Positions 36,853 through 46,663 are shown, numbered from the stretch's first letter. The stretch: DNA of 64,000 nt from Streptomyces sp. SAJ15 (GCF_007595705.1 NZ_NISY01000002.1:682001-746000), one strand, 5' to 3'. Program-made: numbers and translations. The notes: a model not told the origin generated them from the sequence alone.

Positions 36853-38508
36853 CTAGGCGTTGTACTCGTCCGCCTTGCGCGGGCTCGGGTCCTGCACCTG
36901 GCCGCTGAGCACCAGCGCGCGGTTGCCGAAGCGCTCGGTGTTGACGCCGTTGTCCTGCAGCACGCGTATCGCCGCCTCGTGGACGACGCGCAGCACGGGT
37001 GTGGCGGCGCGCAGCGCGTCATCGGCCATGAACCGGTGCCGCCAGGGCTTGTCCGCCCAGGCGTGCCGCAGGCCGAACGGCTCGGGCAGGGTGAGCTTGC
37101 CGCCCAGGTAGTCCAGCAGCGGCGGGTACCAGGTGAAGGGGGCGCGGGCCGCGAGCCGCACCACCTCCTTCGCGTCCACCAGCGGCAGCGGGATGGACTT
37201 GGTCTCCCAGAACTTGACGGTCTTGTTGACCGTCTTGGACGGGGCGGTGGGCTTGGTGGTGAAGAGCGGGTGCACCGGGCCGAGCGCGTGGCCGGTGACC
37301 TCGATCCGCAGGGTGTTGTGCAGATAGGTCACCGTGGTGAGCATGGTGATCACCAGCTGGCCGTCCCACAGCACGAACTGCACGCCCAGGTAGTGCCGGT
37401 CGCCGGCGCCGAACTGCTGCTGGTCGCAGATCCGCTGGAGCTCGACCCCCTTTATCTGGAAGCCCTCCTCCGCGGTGGTGCCGCCGCGCGAGACCGAGCC
37501 GGCGTTCTCACCGATGGGAGAGACCACCCAGTGGCGCACCGAGGGGGTGGGGAAGCCGCCGGTGTGCAGCGCCCCGCGCTCCAGCAGCCGCAGCTGGTCG
37601 TGGATGGCCTTGATGACGTCCCAGCTGCGGAAGGGGTTGATCTCCGTGCCGGGCTCGGCGGGCACCAGGTCCTCGGCCAGCTGCCAGCTGCCCCAGCGGG
37701 TGCCCATGCCGAGTATGCCCTTGCCACCGGCGTAGAAGACCACATTGCTGTACTGCTCCGCGGTGAGCTTCTCCAGCCCCTTCCGAAGCTGCTCGGCGGC
37801 GGTTTCGCCGGGGGCGCTGGGCACGGCCTCGGGAATCTTCGCCCCGACTCCGCCGCCCGAGAGTAGCCCCTCCCAGCGCTCCCGCAGGTCCTTGGCGGTG
37901 CGCTCGCTGATGCGCTTGGCCCACCACCAGCCGATCACCGGCGCCAGGATCACGCCCCGCAGGTAGTACCCCAGGAAGCCGGTCAGGGGCAGCTTGATCA
38001 GGAAGATCAGGGCCAGCAGACCCAGCACCGCCAGCACCACGAAACCGCCCGCGCCGACCCGCTTGTCCTGGGCCCCCGCCGCCCACCGGCGGATCTGGAA
38101 CGCGCCGAGCCACAGCAGCACACCCGGCAGGAACAGCAGCCCGAAGATGACCATCACCACGGTGAGGCGGGCATCGCGCTGCTTGCGGATGCGGTTGGCC
38201 GCGAGGCAGTGCTCGACGACCGTCTGCGGTTCTATGCCGAAGGACTGGATCAGCTGGCCGCGGGCGCCGCCGAGCATCCGCACCTGCACGGCGCGCGCGA
38301 ACGCCTCTCCCAGGTTCGGCTCGAAGAGCGAGAACCGCGGCGCCTTGACCTCCGACTTGGTCCAATCGGAGTTCGCGTCGAGGAGCTTGGCCACCGGGCT
38401 GTCGCGGTAGGCGGCCGAGGCCAGCGCCTGCGTCGCCGCCGTCTGCCCCGCCGCGCCCGAGAGCGGTACCTGCGCCCCCGGACTGAAGTCGAATACGTCC
38501 GCCGTCAC
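36853..38508 (-). CDS. Large membrane protein of unknown function
   Basis: I do not recognise this 551-residue protein. The N-terminal 110 residues are soluble. Three hydrophobic helices follow (TVVMVIFGLLFLPGVLLWLG at about 115-134, FVVLAVLGLLALIFLIKLPL at about 155-175, and GVILAPVIGWWW). A long soluble C-terminal part (about 200-551) contains YSNVVFYAGGKGILGMGTRW. It looks like a conserved actinobacterial membrane protein. GTG 38508 has AGGGGG six bases upstream. Confidence 0.75.
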   Translation of the reverse strand: MTADVFDFSPGAQVPLSGAAGQTAATQALASAAYRDSPVAKLLDANSDWTKSEVKAPRFSLFEPNLGEAFARAVQVRMLGGARGQLIQSFGIEPQTVVEHCLAANRIRKQRDARLTVVMVIFGLLFLPGVLLWLGAFQIRRWAAGAQDKRVGAGGFVVLAVLGLLALIFLIKLPLTGFLGYYLRGVILAPVIGWWWAKRISERTAKDLRERWEGLLSGGGVGAKIPEAVPSAPGETAAEQLRKGLEKLTAEQYSNVVFYAGGKGILGMGTRWGSWQLAEDLVPAEPGTEINPFRSWDVIKAIHDQLRLLERGALHTGGFPTPSVRHWVVSPIGENAGSVSRGGTTAEEGFQIKGVELQRICDQQQFGAGDRHYLGVQFVLWDGQLVITMLTTVTYLHNTLRIEVTGHALGPVHPLFTTKPTAPSKTVNKTVKFWETKSIPLPLVDAKEVVRLAARAPFTWYPPLLDYLGGKLTLPEPFGLRHAWADKPWRHRFMADDALRAATPVLRVVHEAAIRVLQDNGVNTERFGNRALVLSGQVQDPSPRKADEYNA

Positions 38509-38615
38509 TCAACGCCCCCTATGCCGCATGCTGCTTGAGCTGCGATCACAGCGTATCGGGGGTGCCCGCCGCCTGTCGCCAGCGCCTCGGAGCCTGTGGA
38601 TAACCGTCCGCGTGC

Positions 38616-38658
38616 GGACGGCCGCCCGCCCCAAGGGAGTTGGGGCGGGCGGCCGTCC
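38616..38658 (-). terminator. Terminator after the EF-G-like gene, 19-bp perfect stem
   Basis: 38616-38634 pairs perfectly with 38640-38658 around a 5-base loop, 80 bases past the EF-G-like stop. The surrounding gap (38509-38737) has no gene. Confidence 0.75.
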
Positions 38659-38737
38659 TCCGTCCGCCTCCGTCGCGGGGCGATCCCGGATCACGCCCGT
38701 CGCGGGGCGGGACCCCGGGTCGCCTCCGTCGCGGAGT

Positions 38738-40939
38738 TCAGCCGCCGTTCTGCGCGGCCTGCTCGCGCAGCCGGTCGGCCAGTTGCCGCGGCATCGGCTC
38801 GTGCCGGGCGTAGGACCGGGAGAACCGGCCGGTTCCGTGTGACAGGGAGCGCAGGTCGATGGCGTACCGCCCGATCTCGATCTCCGGGATCTCGGCCTTG
38901 ATCAGGGTGAGTCCGCCGGGGGACTGCTCGGTGCCCATCACCCGGCCACGCCGCCCCGACAGATCGCTCATCACCGCGCCCACGTGCTCGTCGGCGACGA
39001 GCACCCGCACTTCGACCACGGGCTCCAGCAGGTCGATCCGGCTCTCGGCGGCCGCCTCGCGCAGCGCCAGGGCGCCCGCGGTCTGGAAGGCGGCGTCGGA
39101 GGAGTCCACCGAGTGCGCCTTGCCGTCGAGCAGCGTGACCCGCACGTCCACCAGCGGATATCCGGCCGCCACGCCGCGCGCGGCCTGGGCGCGCACGCCC
39201 TTTTCCACGGACGGGATGAACTGGCGCGGCACCGCTCCGCCGACCACCTTGTCCACGAACTCGATCCCGGAGCCGCCCGGCAGCGGTTCCACCTCGATCT
39301 CGCAGATGGCGTACTGGCCGTGGCCGCCGGACTGCTTGACGTGCCGGCCGCGCCCGCCGGCCTTCTCGGCGAAGGTCTCGCGCAGCGACACCTTGTGCGG
39401 CACGGTGTCGACCTGCACGCCGTAGCGTGAGCGCAGCCGTTCCAGGGCGACGTCCTTGTGGGCCTCGCCCAGGCACCACAGGACCACCTGGTGGGTGTCC
39501 TGGTTCTGCTCCAGGCGCATGGTCGGGTCCTCGGCCACCAGCCGGGCCAGCCCCTGGGACAGCTTGTCCTCGTCCGGCTTGCTGTGCGCCTGGATGGCGA
39601 CGGGCAGCAGCGGGTCGGGCATCACCCAGGGCTCCATGAGCAGCGGGTCGTCCTTGGCGGACAGGGTGTCACCGGTCTCGGCCCGGCTGAGCTTGGCCAC
39701 GCAGGCCAGGTCGCCGGCGATCGCCTGGGGCAGGGTGCGCTGCTGTTTGCCGAAGGGGGCGGACAGGGCGCCGACCCGCTCGTCGACGTCGTGGTCCTCG
39801 TGGCCGCGGTCCTCCAGGCCGTGCCCGGAGACGTGCACCGTCTCGTCGGGACGCAGCGTCCCCGAGAAGACCCGGACCAGCGAGAGCCGGCCCACATACG
39901 GATCGGAGGAGGTCTTGACCACCTCCGCGGCCAGCGGGCCCTCCGGGTCGCAGGCCAGCGGGGGGCGCGGGGCGCCCTGCGGGGTGGTGACGGTGGGGTT
40001 CTCGCGCTCCAGCGGCGTGGGGAAGCCGCCGGTGATCAGCTCCAGGAGCTCGACGGTGCCCAGGCCGTGCCGGGCGCCGTCGGTGGCCGGCGCCGCGGCC
40101 AGCACGGGGTGGAAGGTGCCGCGGGCGACGGCCTTCTCCAGGTCCTCGATCAGCGTCTTCACATCGATCTCGGCGCCGCCCAGATAGCGGTCCATCAGGG
40201 TCTCGTCCTCGCTCTCGGCGATGATCCCCTCGATGAGCCGGTTACGGGCCTCCTCGATCAGCGGCAGCTGGTCGGCGGTGGGCTCGGAGTCCGAGCGCTC
40301 GCCGCCCGCGTAGTCGAAGACGCGTTGGGACAGCAGCCCGATCAGGCCGGTCACCGGCGCGTGGCCGTCCGGGCCCGGCGCGCCGCGCAGCGGCAGGTAG
40401 AGCGGCAGGACGGCGTCCGGATCGTCCCCGCCGAACGCCGCGCGGCAGGTCTCGGTCATCTCCTCGAAGTCGGCGCGGGCCGCTTCCAGGTGCGTGATCA
40501 CCAGGGCGCGCGGCATGCCCACCGCCGCGCACTCGTCCCAGACCAGGCGGGTGGCGCCGTCCACCCCGTCCGCCGCCGAAACGACGAAGAGGGCCGCGTC
40601 CGCTGCCCGCAGACCGGCCCTCAGCTCCCCGACGAAGTCGGCGTACCCGGGGGTGTCCAATAGATTGATCTTGATTCCGCCCCATTCCACGGGGACCAGG
40701 GACAGCTGTACCGACCGTTGCTGTCGGTGTTCGATCTCGTCGTAGTCGGACAGACAACCGCCGTCCTCCACCCGACCCGCCCGGTTCACCGCGCCCGTGG
40801 CCAGCGCCAGGGCCTCCACGAGCGTGGTCTTTCCCGATCCACTGTGGCCGACCAGCACCACGTTCCGTACAGAGCTGGGCCGGTCGGCCGTCACTGCCCT
40901 GCCGGCGGCCCCTGGGTGCGTACCTGTCTTCTCGCCCAT
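38738..40939 (-). CDS. Elongation factor G-like GTPase
   Basis: Ribosome-associated translation factor homologue of 733 residues, of the second actinobacterial EF-G type. The P-loop is LVGHSGSGKTTLVEAL and G3 is LLDTPGYADFVGELR. G4, normally NKMD, reads THLE in RALVITHLEAARADF. Domains III-V follow, including HGQYAICEIEVEPLPGGSG. ATG 40939 has GGGAGG upstream. With the altered G4, nucleotide specificity or GTPase rate may differ from true EF-G. The main fusA is not in this window. Confidence 0.85.
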   Translation of the reverse strand: MGEKTGTHPGAAGRAVTADRPSSVRNVVLVGHSGSGKTTLVEALALATGAVNRAGRVEDGGCLSDYDEIEHRQQRSVQLSLVPVEWGGIKINLLDTPGYADFVGELRAGLRAADAALFVVSAADGVDGATRLVWDECAAVGMPRALVITHLEAARADFEEMTETCRAAFGGDDPDAVLPLYLPLRGAPGPDGHAPVTGLIGLLSQRVFDYAGGERSDSEPTADQLPLIEEARNRLIEGIIAESEDETLMDRYLGGAEIDVKTLIEDLEKAVARGTFHPVLAAAPATDGARHGLGTVELLELITGGFPTPLERENPTVTTPQGAPRPPLACDPEGPLAAEVVKTSSDPYVGRLSLVRVFSGTLRPDETVHVSGHGLEDRGHEDHDVDERVGALSAPFGKQQRTLPQAIAGDLACVAKLSRAETGDTLSAKDDPLLMEPWVMPDPLLPVAIQAHSKPDEDKLSQGLARLVAEDPTMRLEQNQDTHQVVLWCLGEAHKDVALERLRSRYGVQVDTVPHKVSLRETFAEKAGGRGRHVKQSGGHGQYAICEIEVEPLPGGSGIEFVDKVVGGAVPRQFIPSVEKGVRAQAARGVAAGYPLVDVRVTLLDGKAHSVDSSDAAFQTAGALALREAAAESRIDLLEPVVEVRVLVADEHVGAVMSDLSGRRGRVMGTEQSPGGLTLIKAEIPEIEIGRYAIDLRSLSHGTGRFSRSYARHEPMPRQLADRLREQAAQNGG

Positions 40940-41124
40940 GTGTCTCGCCTCCCGGTCGACACCTGCGGTACTTCGAGCTTTCCACCCTGGTAACGGACCG
41001 TCCATACGTCGCACATCCAGCCGTTGCGTGATGCGTTCGTGTCGCCCCCCTGCGGCGTGGCTACGATGGGCCAGCCGGTGGCCTCTTGACCACCCGGCCC
41101 GATATCGACCCTCTTGGGAAGGCC

Positions 41125-41793
41125 ATGCTGAACAAGTACGCGCGTGCATTCTTCACGCGTGTTCTCACACCGTTCGCCGCGCTGCTCATCCGCCTCGGGG
41201 TGAGCCCCGACGCGGTGACCCTGGTCGGGACCGGCGGTGTGATCACGGGAGCGCTGGTCTTCTACCCCCAGGGAGAGTTCTTCTGGGGCACGGTCACCAT
41301 CACCCTCTTCGTCTTCTCCGACCTGATCGACGGCAACATGGCCCGCCAGCTGGGCCGGTCCAGCCGCTGGGGCGCCTTCCTGGACTCCACGCTCGACCGG
41401 GTCGCCGACGGCGCGATCTTCGGCGGACTGGCGCTCTGGTACGCCGGCAGCGGCGACGACAACGCGCTGTGCGCGGTGGCGATCTTCTGCCTGGCCAGCG
41501 GACAGGTCGTGTCCTACACCAAGGCGCGGGGCGAGAGCATCGGGCTGCCGGTGAACGTGAACGGGCTCGTGGAGCGCGCCGAGCGACTGGTGATCTCGCT
41601 GGTGGCCTGCGGCTTCTCCGGCCTGCACAAGTTCGGCGTGCCGCATGTCGACGTCCTGCTGCCGATCGCGCTGTGGATCGTGGCCGCGGGCAGCTTCGTC
41701 ACCCTCGTGCAGCGGGTCGTCACCGTCCGCAAGGAGGCGGCCGAGGCGGACGCCGCGGCTGAGCCGGTGGCCCACGGAGGCGACGCACGGTGA
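41125..41793 (+). CDS. pgsA: Phosphatidylinositol phosphate synthase (CDP-alcohol phosphotransferase)
   Basis: Joins CDP-diacylglycerol and inositol phosphate, the first step toward PI and PIM lipids. The 222-residue membrane protein has the full CDP-alcohol motif as DLIDGNMARQLG followed by GAFLDSTLDR (the D-x2-D-G-x2-A-R-x8-G-x3-D-x3-D pattern) and several helices. ATG 41125 (MLNKYARAFFTRV) is preferred. A TTG at 41086 would add 13 residues. The stop overlaps the acyltransferase start (GTGA), giving a three-gene lipid operon. Confidence 0.9.
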   Translation: MLNKYARAFFTRVLTPFAALLIRLGVSPDAVTLVGTGGVITGALVFYPQGEFFWGTVTITLFVFSDLIDGNMARQLGRSSRWGAFLDSTLDRVADGAIFGGLALWYAGSGDDNALCAVAIFCLASGQVVSYTKARGESIGLPVNVNGLVERAERLVISLVACGFSGLHKFGVPHVDVLLPIALWIVAAGSFVTLVQRVVTVRKEAAEADAAAEPVAHGGDAR

Positions 41794-42722
41794 AGGACCG
41801 GCTGACCGACGCGCTGTACGGCCTGGGCTGGAGCACGGTCAAGAAGCTCCCGGAGCCGGTGGCCGTGCGCCTCGGGCAGCGCATCGCCGATGTGGCCTGG
41901 AAGCGACGGGGCGCGGGCGTGCTCCGCCTCGAAGCGAACCTCGCGCGGGTCGTCCCCGACGCCTCCGCCGGCCGGCTCGCGCGGCTCTCCCGCGCGGGCA
42001 TGCGGTCCTACATGCGCTACTGGATGGAGTCCTTCCGACTCCCGGCATGGAGCGCGGAGCGCATCGAGGCCAGCTTCACCTGCCACGACGCGCACCACCT
42101 GCAGGACGGGCTGGCCAGCGGCCGGGGCGTGGTGCTGGCCCTGCCGCACCTGGCCAACTGGGACCTGGCCGGCGCCTGGGTCACCACCACGCTCGGCGTG
42201 CCCTTCACCACCGTCGCGGAGCGGCTCAAGCCGGAGAGCCTCTACGACCGGTTCGTGGCCTACCGCGAGAGCCTGGGCATGGAGGTGCTGCCGCACGAGG
42301 GCGCCGCCGCCTTCGGCACCCTGGCGCGGCGGCTGCGCGCCGGCGGCCTGGTGTGCCTGGTCGCCGACCGGGACCTGTCGGCCTCCGGGGTCGAGGTGAC
42401 GTTCTTCGGCGAGGCGGCGAAGATGCCCGCCGGCCCCGCCATGCTGGCCGCCCAGACCGGGGCGCTGCTGCTCCCGGTCACCCTCTGGTACGACGACTCG
42501 CCGGTCATGCAGGGGCGGGTGCATCCGCCGATCGAGGTGCCCGAGACCGGCGGCCGGGCCGAGCGCGTGGCCCGGATGACCCAGGAGCTCGCCGACGCCT
42601 TCGCCTCGGGCATCGCCGACCACCCGCAGGACTGGCACATGCTCCAGCGGCTGTGGCTCGCGGATCTGGAGCCCGGCCGCGCGACGCGCGCCCAGGGCCC
42701 TGGCGGGCCGAAGACGCTGTGA
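41790..42722 (+). CDS. Phosphatidylinositol mannoside acyltransferase (PatA-like, LpxL family)
   Basis: Adds a fatty acyl chain to the mannose of PIM at the inner face of the membrane. The 310-residue protein has the family HX4D catalytic motif in ALPHLANWDLAGAW and the conserved block PAMLAAQTGALLLPV. Identity rests on the LpxL/PatA fold plus its place between PI-phosphate synthase and PimA. The GTG start overlaps the pgsA stop by four bases. Confidence 0.87.
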   Translation: MKDRLTDALYGLGWSTVKKLPEPVAVRLGQRIADVAWKRRGAGVLRLEANLARVVPDASAGRLARLSRAGMRSYMRYWMESFRLPAWSAERIEASFTCHDAHHLQDGLASGRGVVLALPHLANWDLAGAWVTTTLGVPFTTVAERLKPESLYDRFVAYRESLGMEVLPHEGAAAFGTLARRLRAGGLVCLVADRDLSASGVEVTFFGEAAKMPAGPAMLAAQTGALLLPVTLWYDDSPVMQGRVHPPIEVPETGGRAERVARMTQELADAFASGIADHPQDWHMLQRLWLADLEPGRATRAQGPGGPKTL

Positions 42723-42735
42723 GGACGGAGACACT

Positions 42736-43911
42736 GTGAGGATCGGGATCGTCTGCCCGTACTCCTGGGACGTGCCCGGAGGCGTGCAGTTCCACATCCG
42801 AGACCTGGCCGATCACCTGATTCGGCTCGGACACGAGGTGTCCGTACTCGCGCCGGCGGACGACGACACCCCGCTGCCGCCGTACGTGGTCTCCGCCGGA
42901 CGCGCCGTACCCGTGCCCTACAACGGTTCGGTCGCACGGCTGAACTTCGGGTTCCTGTCGGCCGCGCGGGTGCGCCGCTGGCTGCACGAGGGCGACTTCG
43001 AGGTCATCCACATCCACGAGCCCACCTCGCCCTCGCTCGGCCTGCTCACCTGCTGGGCCGCGCAGGGGCCGATCGTGGCGACCTTCCACACCTCCAATCC
43101 GCGCTCCCGCGCGATGATCGCCGCCTATCCGATCCTCCAGCCGGCCCTGGAGAAGATCAGCGCGAGGATCGCGGTGAGCGAGTACGCCCGGCGCACCCTG
43201 GTGGAGCACCTGGGCGGCGACGCGGTGGTGATCCCCAACGGCGTCGACGTCGACTTCTTCGCCCGCGCGGAGCCCCGGCCGGAGTGGCAGGGGGACACCC
43301 TCGGCTTCATCGGCCGCATCGACGAGCCGCGCAAGGGCCTGCCGGTCCTGATGCGCGCGCTGCCGAAGATCCTGGCCGAGCGGCCGCGGACCCGGCTGCT
43401 GGTGGCCGGGCGCGGTGACGAGGTGGAGGCCGTCGCCGGCCTGCCCGCGGAGATGCGGGAGCGCGTCGAGTTCCTGGGCATGGTCAGCGACGAGGACAAG
43501 GCACGGCTGCTGCGCAGCGTGGACGTCTATGTGGCGCCGAACACCGGGGGGGAGTCGTTCGGCATCATCCTGGTCGAGGCGCTGTCCGCCGGCGCCACCG
43601 TCCTCGCCAGCGACCTGGACGCCTTCGCCCAGGTGTTGGACGGCGGAGCCGCCGGCGAGCTCTTCGTCAACGAGGACGCCGAGGCGCTGGCCGACGCCGC
43701 CCTCAAGCTGCTCGCCGACCCGGCGCGCCGCGCGGAGCTCGGCGACCGCGGCAGCCGCCATGTGCGGCGCTTCGACTGGTCCACGGTGGGCGCCGACATC
43801 CTGGCCGTCTACGAGACCGTCACCGACGGCATGGCCTCCGTCGCCGCCGACGACCGCACTGGCACCCCCGCGCGGGTGGCCGTTCGCGAACGCCTCCGCC
43901 GCCGCGCCTGA
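42736..43911 (+). CDS. pimA: Phosphatidylinositol alpha-mannosyltransferase PimA
   Basis: GT4 glycosyltransferase (391 residues) that puts the first mannose on PI using GDP-mannose. It opens with IGIVCPYSWDVPGGVQFHI and VIHIHEPTSPSLGLLTCW. The C-terminal nucleotide-sugar site is LGFIGRIDEPRKGLPVLMRA with GGESFGIILVEALSAG (the E-x7-E motif). The start is GTG 42736, 13 bases after the acyltransferase stop. Together the three genes cover the first steps of PIM synthesis. Confidence 0.9.
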   Translation: MRIGIVCPYSWDVPGGVQFHIRDLADHLIRLGHEVSVLAPADDDTPLPPYVVSAGRAVPVPYNGSVARLNFGFLSAARVRRWLHEGDFEVIHIHEPTSPSLGLLTCWAAQGPIVATFHTSNPRSRAMIAAYPILQPALEKISARIAVSEYARRTLVEHLGGDAVVIPNGVDVDFFARAEPRPEWQGDTLGFIGRIDEPRKGLPVLMRALPKILAERPRTRLLVAGRGDEVEAVAGLPAEMRERVEFLGMVSDEDKARLLRSVDVYVAPNTGGESFGIILVEALSAGATVLASDLDAFAQVLDGGAAGELFVNEDAEALADAALKLLADPARRAELGDRGSRHVRRFDWSTVGADILAVYETVTDGMASVAADDRTGTPARVAVRERLRRRA

Positions 43912-44020
43912 GACCGCCCGAGACGGCGACCCCGCATCCGCCCCGACCATGTGACGGGGGCGGGGAGCGGGGCCGCGGTCGCACCGGAGGCGCATGTCGC
44001 AGGCGGTAGCGTGGCTGCGC

Positions 44021-44560
44021 GTGAGCACTCTCATCTGGATCGCGGCCGTCCTGATCGTCATCGCCGTCTACCTGAGCTGGACGGCGGGACGCCTGGACCG
44101 GCTGCACAGCCGCCTCGACGCGGCGCGGGCGGCGCTGGACGCGCAGCTGCTGCGGCGTGCCTCGGTGGCGCAGGAGCTGGCGACCGCGGGGGTGCTCGAT
44201 CCCGCGGCCTCGATCGTCCTCTACGAGGCGGCGCACGGGGCGCGGCAGGCGGAGGAGGAGCACCGCGAGGTGGCCGAGAGCGAGCTGAGCCAGGCGCTAC
44301 GGGCCGTCCTGGGCGAGCCGGGGCAGCTGGAGGCGGTCCACGAGGCGCCCGGCGGCGACCAGGCGCTGGGGGAGCTGACGGAGGCCGTCCGGCGGGTCCC
44401 GATGGCCCGGCGGTTCCACAACGATGCGGTGCGCGCCGCGCGGGCGCTGCGCCGCCACCGTACGGTGCGCTGGTTCCGCCTGGCGGGGCACGCGCCGTTC
44501 CCGATGGCCTTCGAGATGGACGACGAGCCGCCGACGGCCCTGGTCGTACGGGCCGCCTGA
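44021..44560 (+). CDS. LemA-like membrane protein
   Basis: A 179-residue protein with an N-terminal anchor (STLIWIAAVLIVIAVYLSW) and a helical body with LemA-like pattern (LHSRLDAARAALDAQLLRRA, then PMARRFHNDAVRAARALRRH). The function is unknown. GTG 44021 is preferred over ATG 43994 because TAGCGT (44007-44012) lies eight bases before it, fitting a leaderless message, and the anchor then starts cleanly. It stands between pimA and pdxS. Confidence 0.7.
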   Translation: MSTLIWIAAVLIVIAVYLSWTAGRLDRLHSRLDAARAALDAQLLRRASVAQELATAGVLDPAASIVLYEAAHGARQAEEEHREVAESELSQALRAVLGEPGQLEAVHEAPGGDQALGELTEAVRRVPMARRFHNDAVRAARALRRHRTVRWFRLAGHAPFPMAFEMDDEPPTALVVRAA

Positions 44561-44800
44561 CGGGTTACCCGTCCGCTCCACGGCACGGCGGTCGGCCCCC
44601 GCGCGGCCCGGGACTCCGCGCGGACCGGCGCAACGAGCCACCGGACTCGGATTGGCCCTTGTCGCTCGCCGGGGCCAGCGGCTTTTGTCTGTCGTGTAGC
44701 AGTGAGGCCGGCGACCTGGACCAGTTGGCGGATCAGGGGCCGGCGTCGAACGAGCCTACGATTGGCTCATCGCCTTTTCACCGTCAAGTGAGGTCAAACC

Positions 44801-45724
44801 GTGTCCAGCACGCTCCCCAGCACGCCCCGGCCCGACGAGGCTCCCGCGACCGGCACCGCCCGCGTGAAGCGCGGCATGGCCGAGCAGCTCAAGGGCGGCG
44901 TGATCATGGACGTCGTCACCCCGGAGCAGGCGAAGATCGCCGAGGACGCCGGTGCCGTCGCGGTGATGGCCCTGGAGCGGGTCCCGGCCGACATCCGTAA
45001 GGACGGCGGCGTCGCCCGCATGTCCGACCCGGACATGATCGAGGGCATCATCAACGCCGTCTCGATCCCGGTCATGGCCAAGTCCCGCATCGGCCACTTC
45101 GTCGAGGCCCAGGTGCTCCAGTCGCTCGGCGTGGACTACATCGACGAGTCCGAGGTGCTGACCCCGGCCGACGAGGTCAACCACTCTGACAAGTGGGCCT
45201 TCACCACGCCCTTCGTCTGCGGCGCCACCAACCTGGGCGAGGCCCTGCGCCGCATCGCCGAGGGCGCGGCCATGATCCGCTCCAAGGGCGAGGCCGGCAC
45301 CGGCAACGTCGTCGAGGCCGTCCGTCACCTGCGTCAGATCAAGAACGAGATCGCCAAGCTGCGCGGCTTCGACAACCACGAGCTGTACGCCGCCGCCAAG
45401 GAGCTGCGCGCCCCGTACGAGCTGGTCAAGGAGGTCGCCGAGCTCGGCAAGCTGCCGGTCGTGCTGTTCTCCGCCGGTGGCGTCGCCACCCCGGCCGACG
45501 CGGCCCTGATGCGCCAGCTCGGCGCCGAGGGCGTCTTCGTCGGCTCCGGCATCTTCAAGTCCGGCGACCCGGCCAAGCGCGCCGCCGCCATCGTGAAGGC
45601 CACCACCTTCTACGACGACCCGAAGATCATCGCGGACGCGTCCCGCAACCTCGGCGAGGCCATGGTCGGCATCAACTGCGACACCCTGCCCGAGGCCGAG
45701 CGCTACGCCAAGCGCGGCTGGTAG
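44801..45724 (+). CDS. pdxS: Pyridoxal 5'-phosphate synthase subunit PdxS
   Basis: Synthase subunit that condenses ribose-5-phosphate, glyceraldehyde-3-phosphate and ammonia into PLP. The 307-residue protein is highly conserved: [46 protein letters not shown] (catalytic-type lysines) and [19 protein letters not shown] 44801 has GAGG upstream, and a possible -10 (TACGAT, 44757-44762) precedes it. Its glutaminase partner PdxT lies 274 bases downstream. Confidence 0.96.
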   Translation: MSSTLPSTPRPDEAPATGTARVKRGMAEQLKGGVIMDVVTPEQAKIAEDAGAVAVMALERVPADIRKDGGVARMSDPDMIEGIINAVSIPVMAKSRIGHFVEAQVLQSLGVDYIDESEVLTPADEVNHSDKWAFTTPFVCGATNLGEALRRIAEGAAMIRSKGEAGTGNVVEAVRHLRQIKNEIAKLRGFDNHELYAAAKELRAPYELVKEVAELGKLPVVLFSAGGVATPADAALMRQLGAEGVFVGSGIFKSGDPAKRAAAIVKATTFYDDPKIIADASRNLGEAMVGINCDTLPEAERYAKRGW

Positions 45725-45925
45725 TCGAAGCGCTTCCACAGCCGGTGGGCGGTCCGCGCCGACAGCGGGCCGCCCCCGACGAGTGAACGAAGGTGCCCGG
45801 CTCCCCGCCGTGGACGCCCGGCCGCGCGGTCGCGTACGGACTCCGGCCCGTACAGACCGTTCCAGGCCGGCGAGTGAGCCGAAGGGCGCGCGGCCGCCGA
45901 ACCGTCGGCGGTCGCCACAGCGCCT

Positions 45926-45978
45926 GGAGGCGAACCGAGCCCTCCCCCCAGGGGGCGCCCGGAGGCGAACCGAGCCCT
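45926..45978. repeat. 18-bp direct repeat between pdxS and pdxT
   Basis: GGAGGCGAACCGAGCCCT occurs at 45926-45943 and again at 45961-45978, 35 bases apart. The second copy ends just before the pdxT ribosome site. No gene is seen in the 274-base gap. Confidence 0.85.
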
Positions 45979-45998
45979 GAAAGAGAGAGGTCCCACCC

Positions 45999-46592
45999 GT
46001 GTCCACCCCCCTCATCGGCGTTCTCGCCCTGCAGGGCGACGTCCGCGAGCACCTGGTCGCGCTCGCCGCGGCCGACGCCCAGGCCCGTCCAATCCGCCGC
46101 CCCGAGGAGCTCGCCGAGGTCGACGGCCTGGTAATCCCCGGTGGCGAGTCCACCACGATGTCGAAGCTCGCCGTCATCTTCGGGATGCTGGAGCCGCTGC
46201 GCGAGCGGGTGCGCGCCGGGCTGCCGGTCTACGGCACCTGCGCCGGCATGATCATGGTCGCGGACAAGATCCTGGACGGTCGCGAGGACCAGGAGACGCT
46301 CGGCGGCATCGACATGATCGTGCGCCGTAACGCCTTCGGCCGCCAGAACGAGTCCTTCGAGGCCGCGATCGACGTCGCCGGCATCGAAGGCGGGCCCGTC
46401 GAGGGCGTGTTCATCCGCGCCCCCTGGGTGGAGTCGGTGGGCGCCGCCGCCGAGGTGCTCGCCACCTACGACGGCCACACCGTCGCGGTCCGCCAGGGCA
46501 ACGTGCTGGCCACGTCGTTCCACCCGGAGCTCACCGGCGACCACCGGGTACACGCCCTGTTCGTCGACATGGTCCGCGCGGCACGGCGGTAG
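45999..46592 (+). CDS. pdxT: Pyridoxal 5'-phosphate synthase glutaminase subunit PdxT
   Basis: Hydrolyses glutamine and feeds ammonia to PdxS. The 197-residue protein shows the class I amidotransferase triad: nucleophile in YGTCAGMIM (about C83) and His/Glu in [11 protein letters not shown], plus [13 protein letters not shown]. The start is GTG 45999 with GAGAGAGG eight bases upstream. Confidence 0.95.
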   Translation: MSTPLIGVLALQGDVREHLVALAAADAQARPIRRPEELAEVDGLVIPGGESTTMSKLAVIFGMLEPLRERVRAGLPVYGTCAGMIMVADKILDGREDQETLGGIDMIVRRNAFGRQNESFEAAIDVAGIEGGPVEGVFIRAPWVESVGAAAEVLATYDGHTVAVRQGNVLATSFHPELTGDHRVHALFVDMVRAARR

Positions 46593-46644
46593 GCACCCCG
46601 TCCGGAGTTCACAGGAGAGTGGCGGTGGGCGACGGGTGGGGCAC

Positions 46645-46663
46645 GAGATCCCGGTAGGATCTC
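46645..46663. promoter_or_regulatory. yebC -10 element inside an inverted repeat
   Basis: GAGATCC (46645-46651) and GGATCTC (46657-46663) form a perfect 7-bp inverted repeat with a 5-base gap. The likely -10 (TAGGAT, 46655-46660) lies within it, as for a repressor site. The effect is unproven. Confidence 0.4.

Noticed and set aside
36547..37866. A 439-codon plus-strand open frame starting in the 60-bp repeats
   Set aside because: Beyond the repeats it is the antisense shadow of the 551-residue membrane protein gene.
38594..38602. TGTGGATAA, a DnaA-box-like 9-mer
   Set aside because: A single copy with no neighbouring boxes, no AT-rich region and no origin genes nearby.
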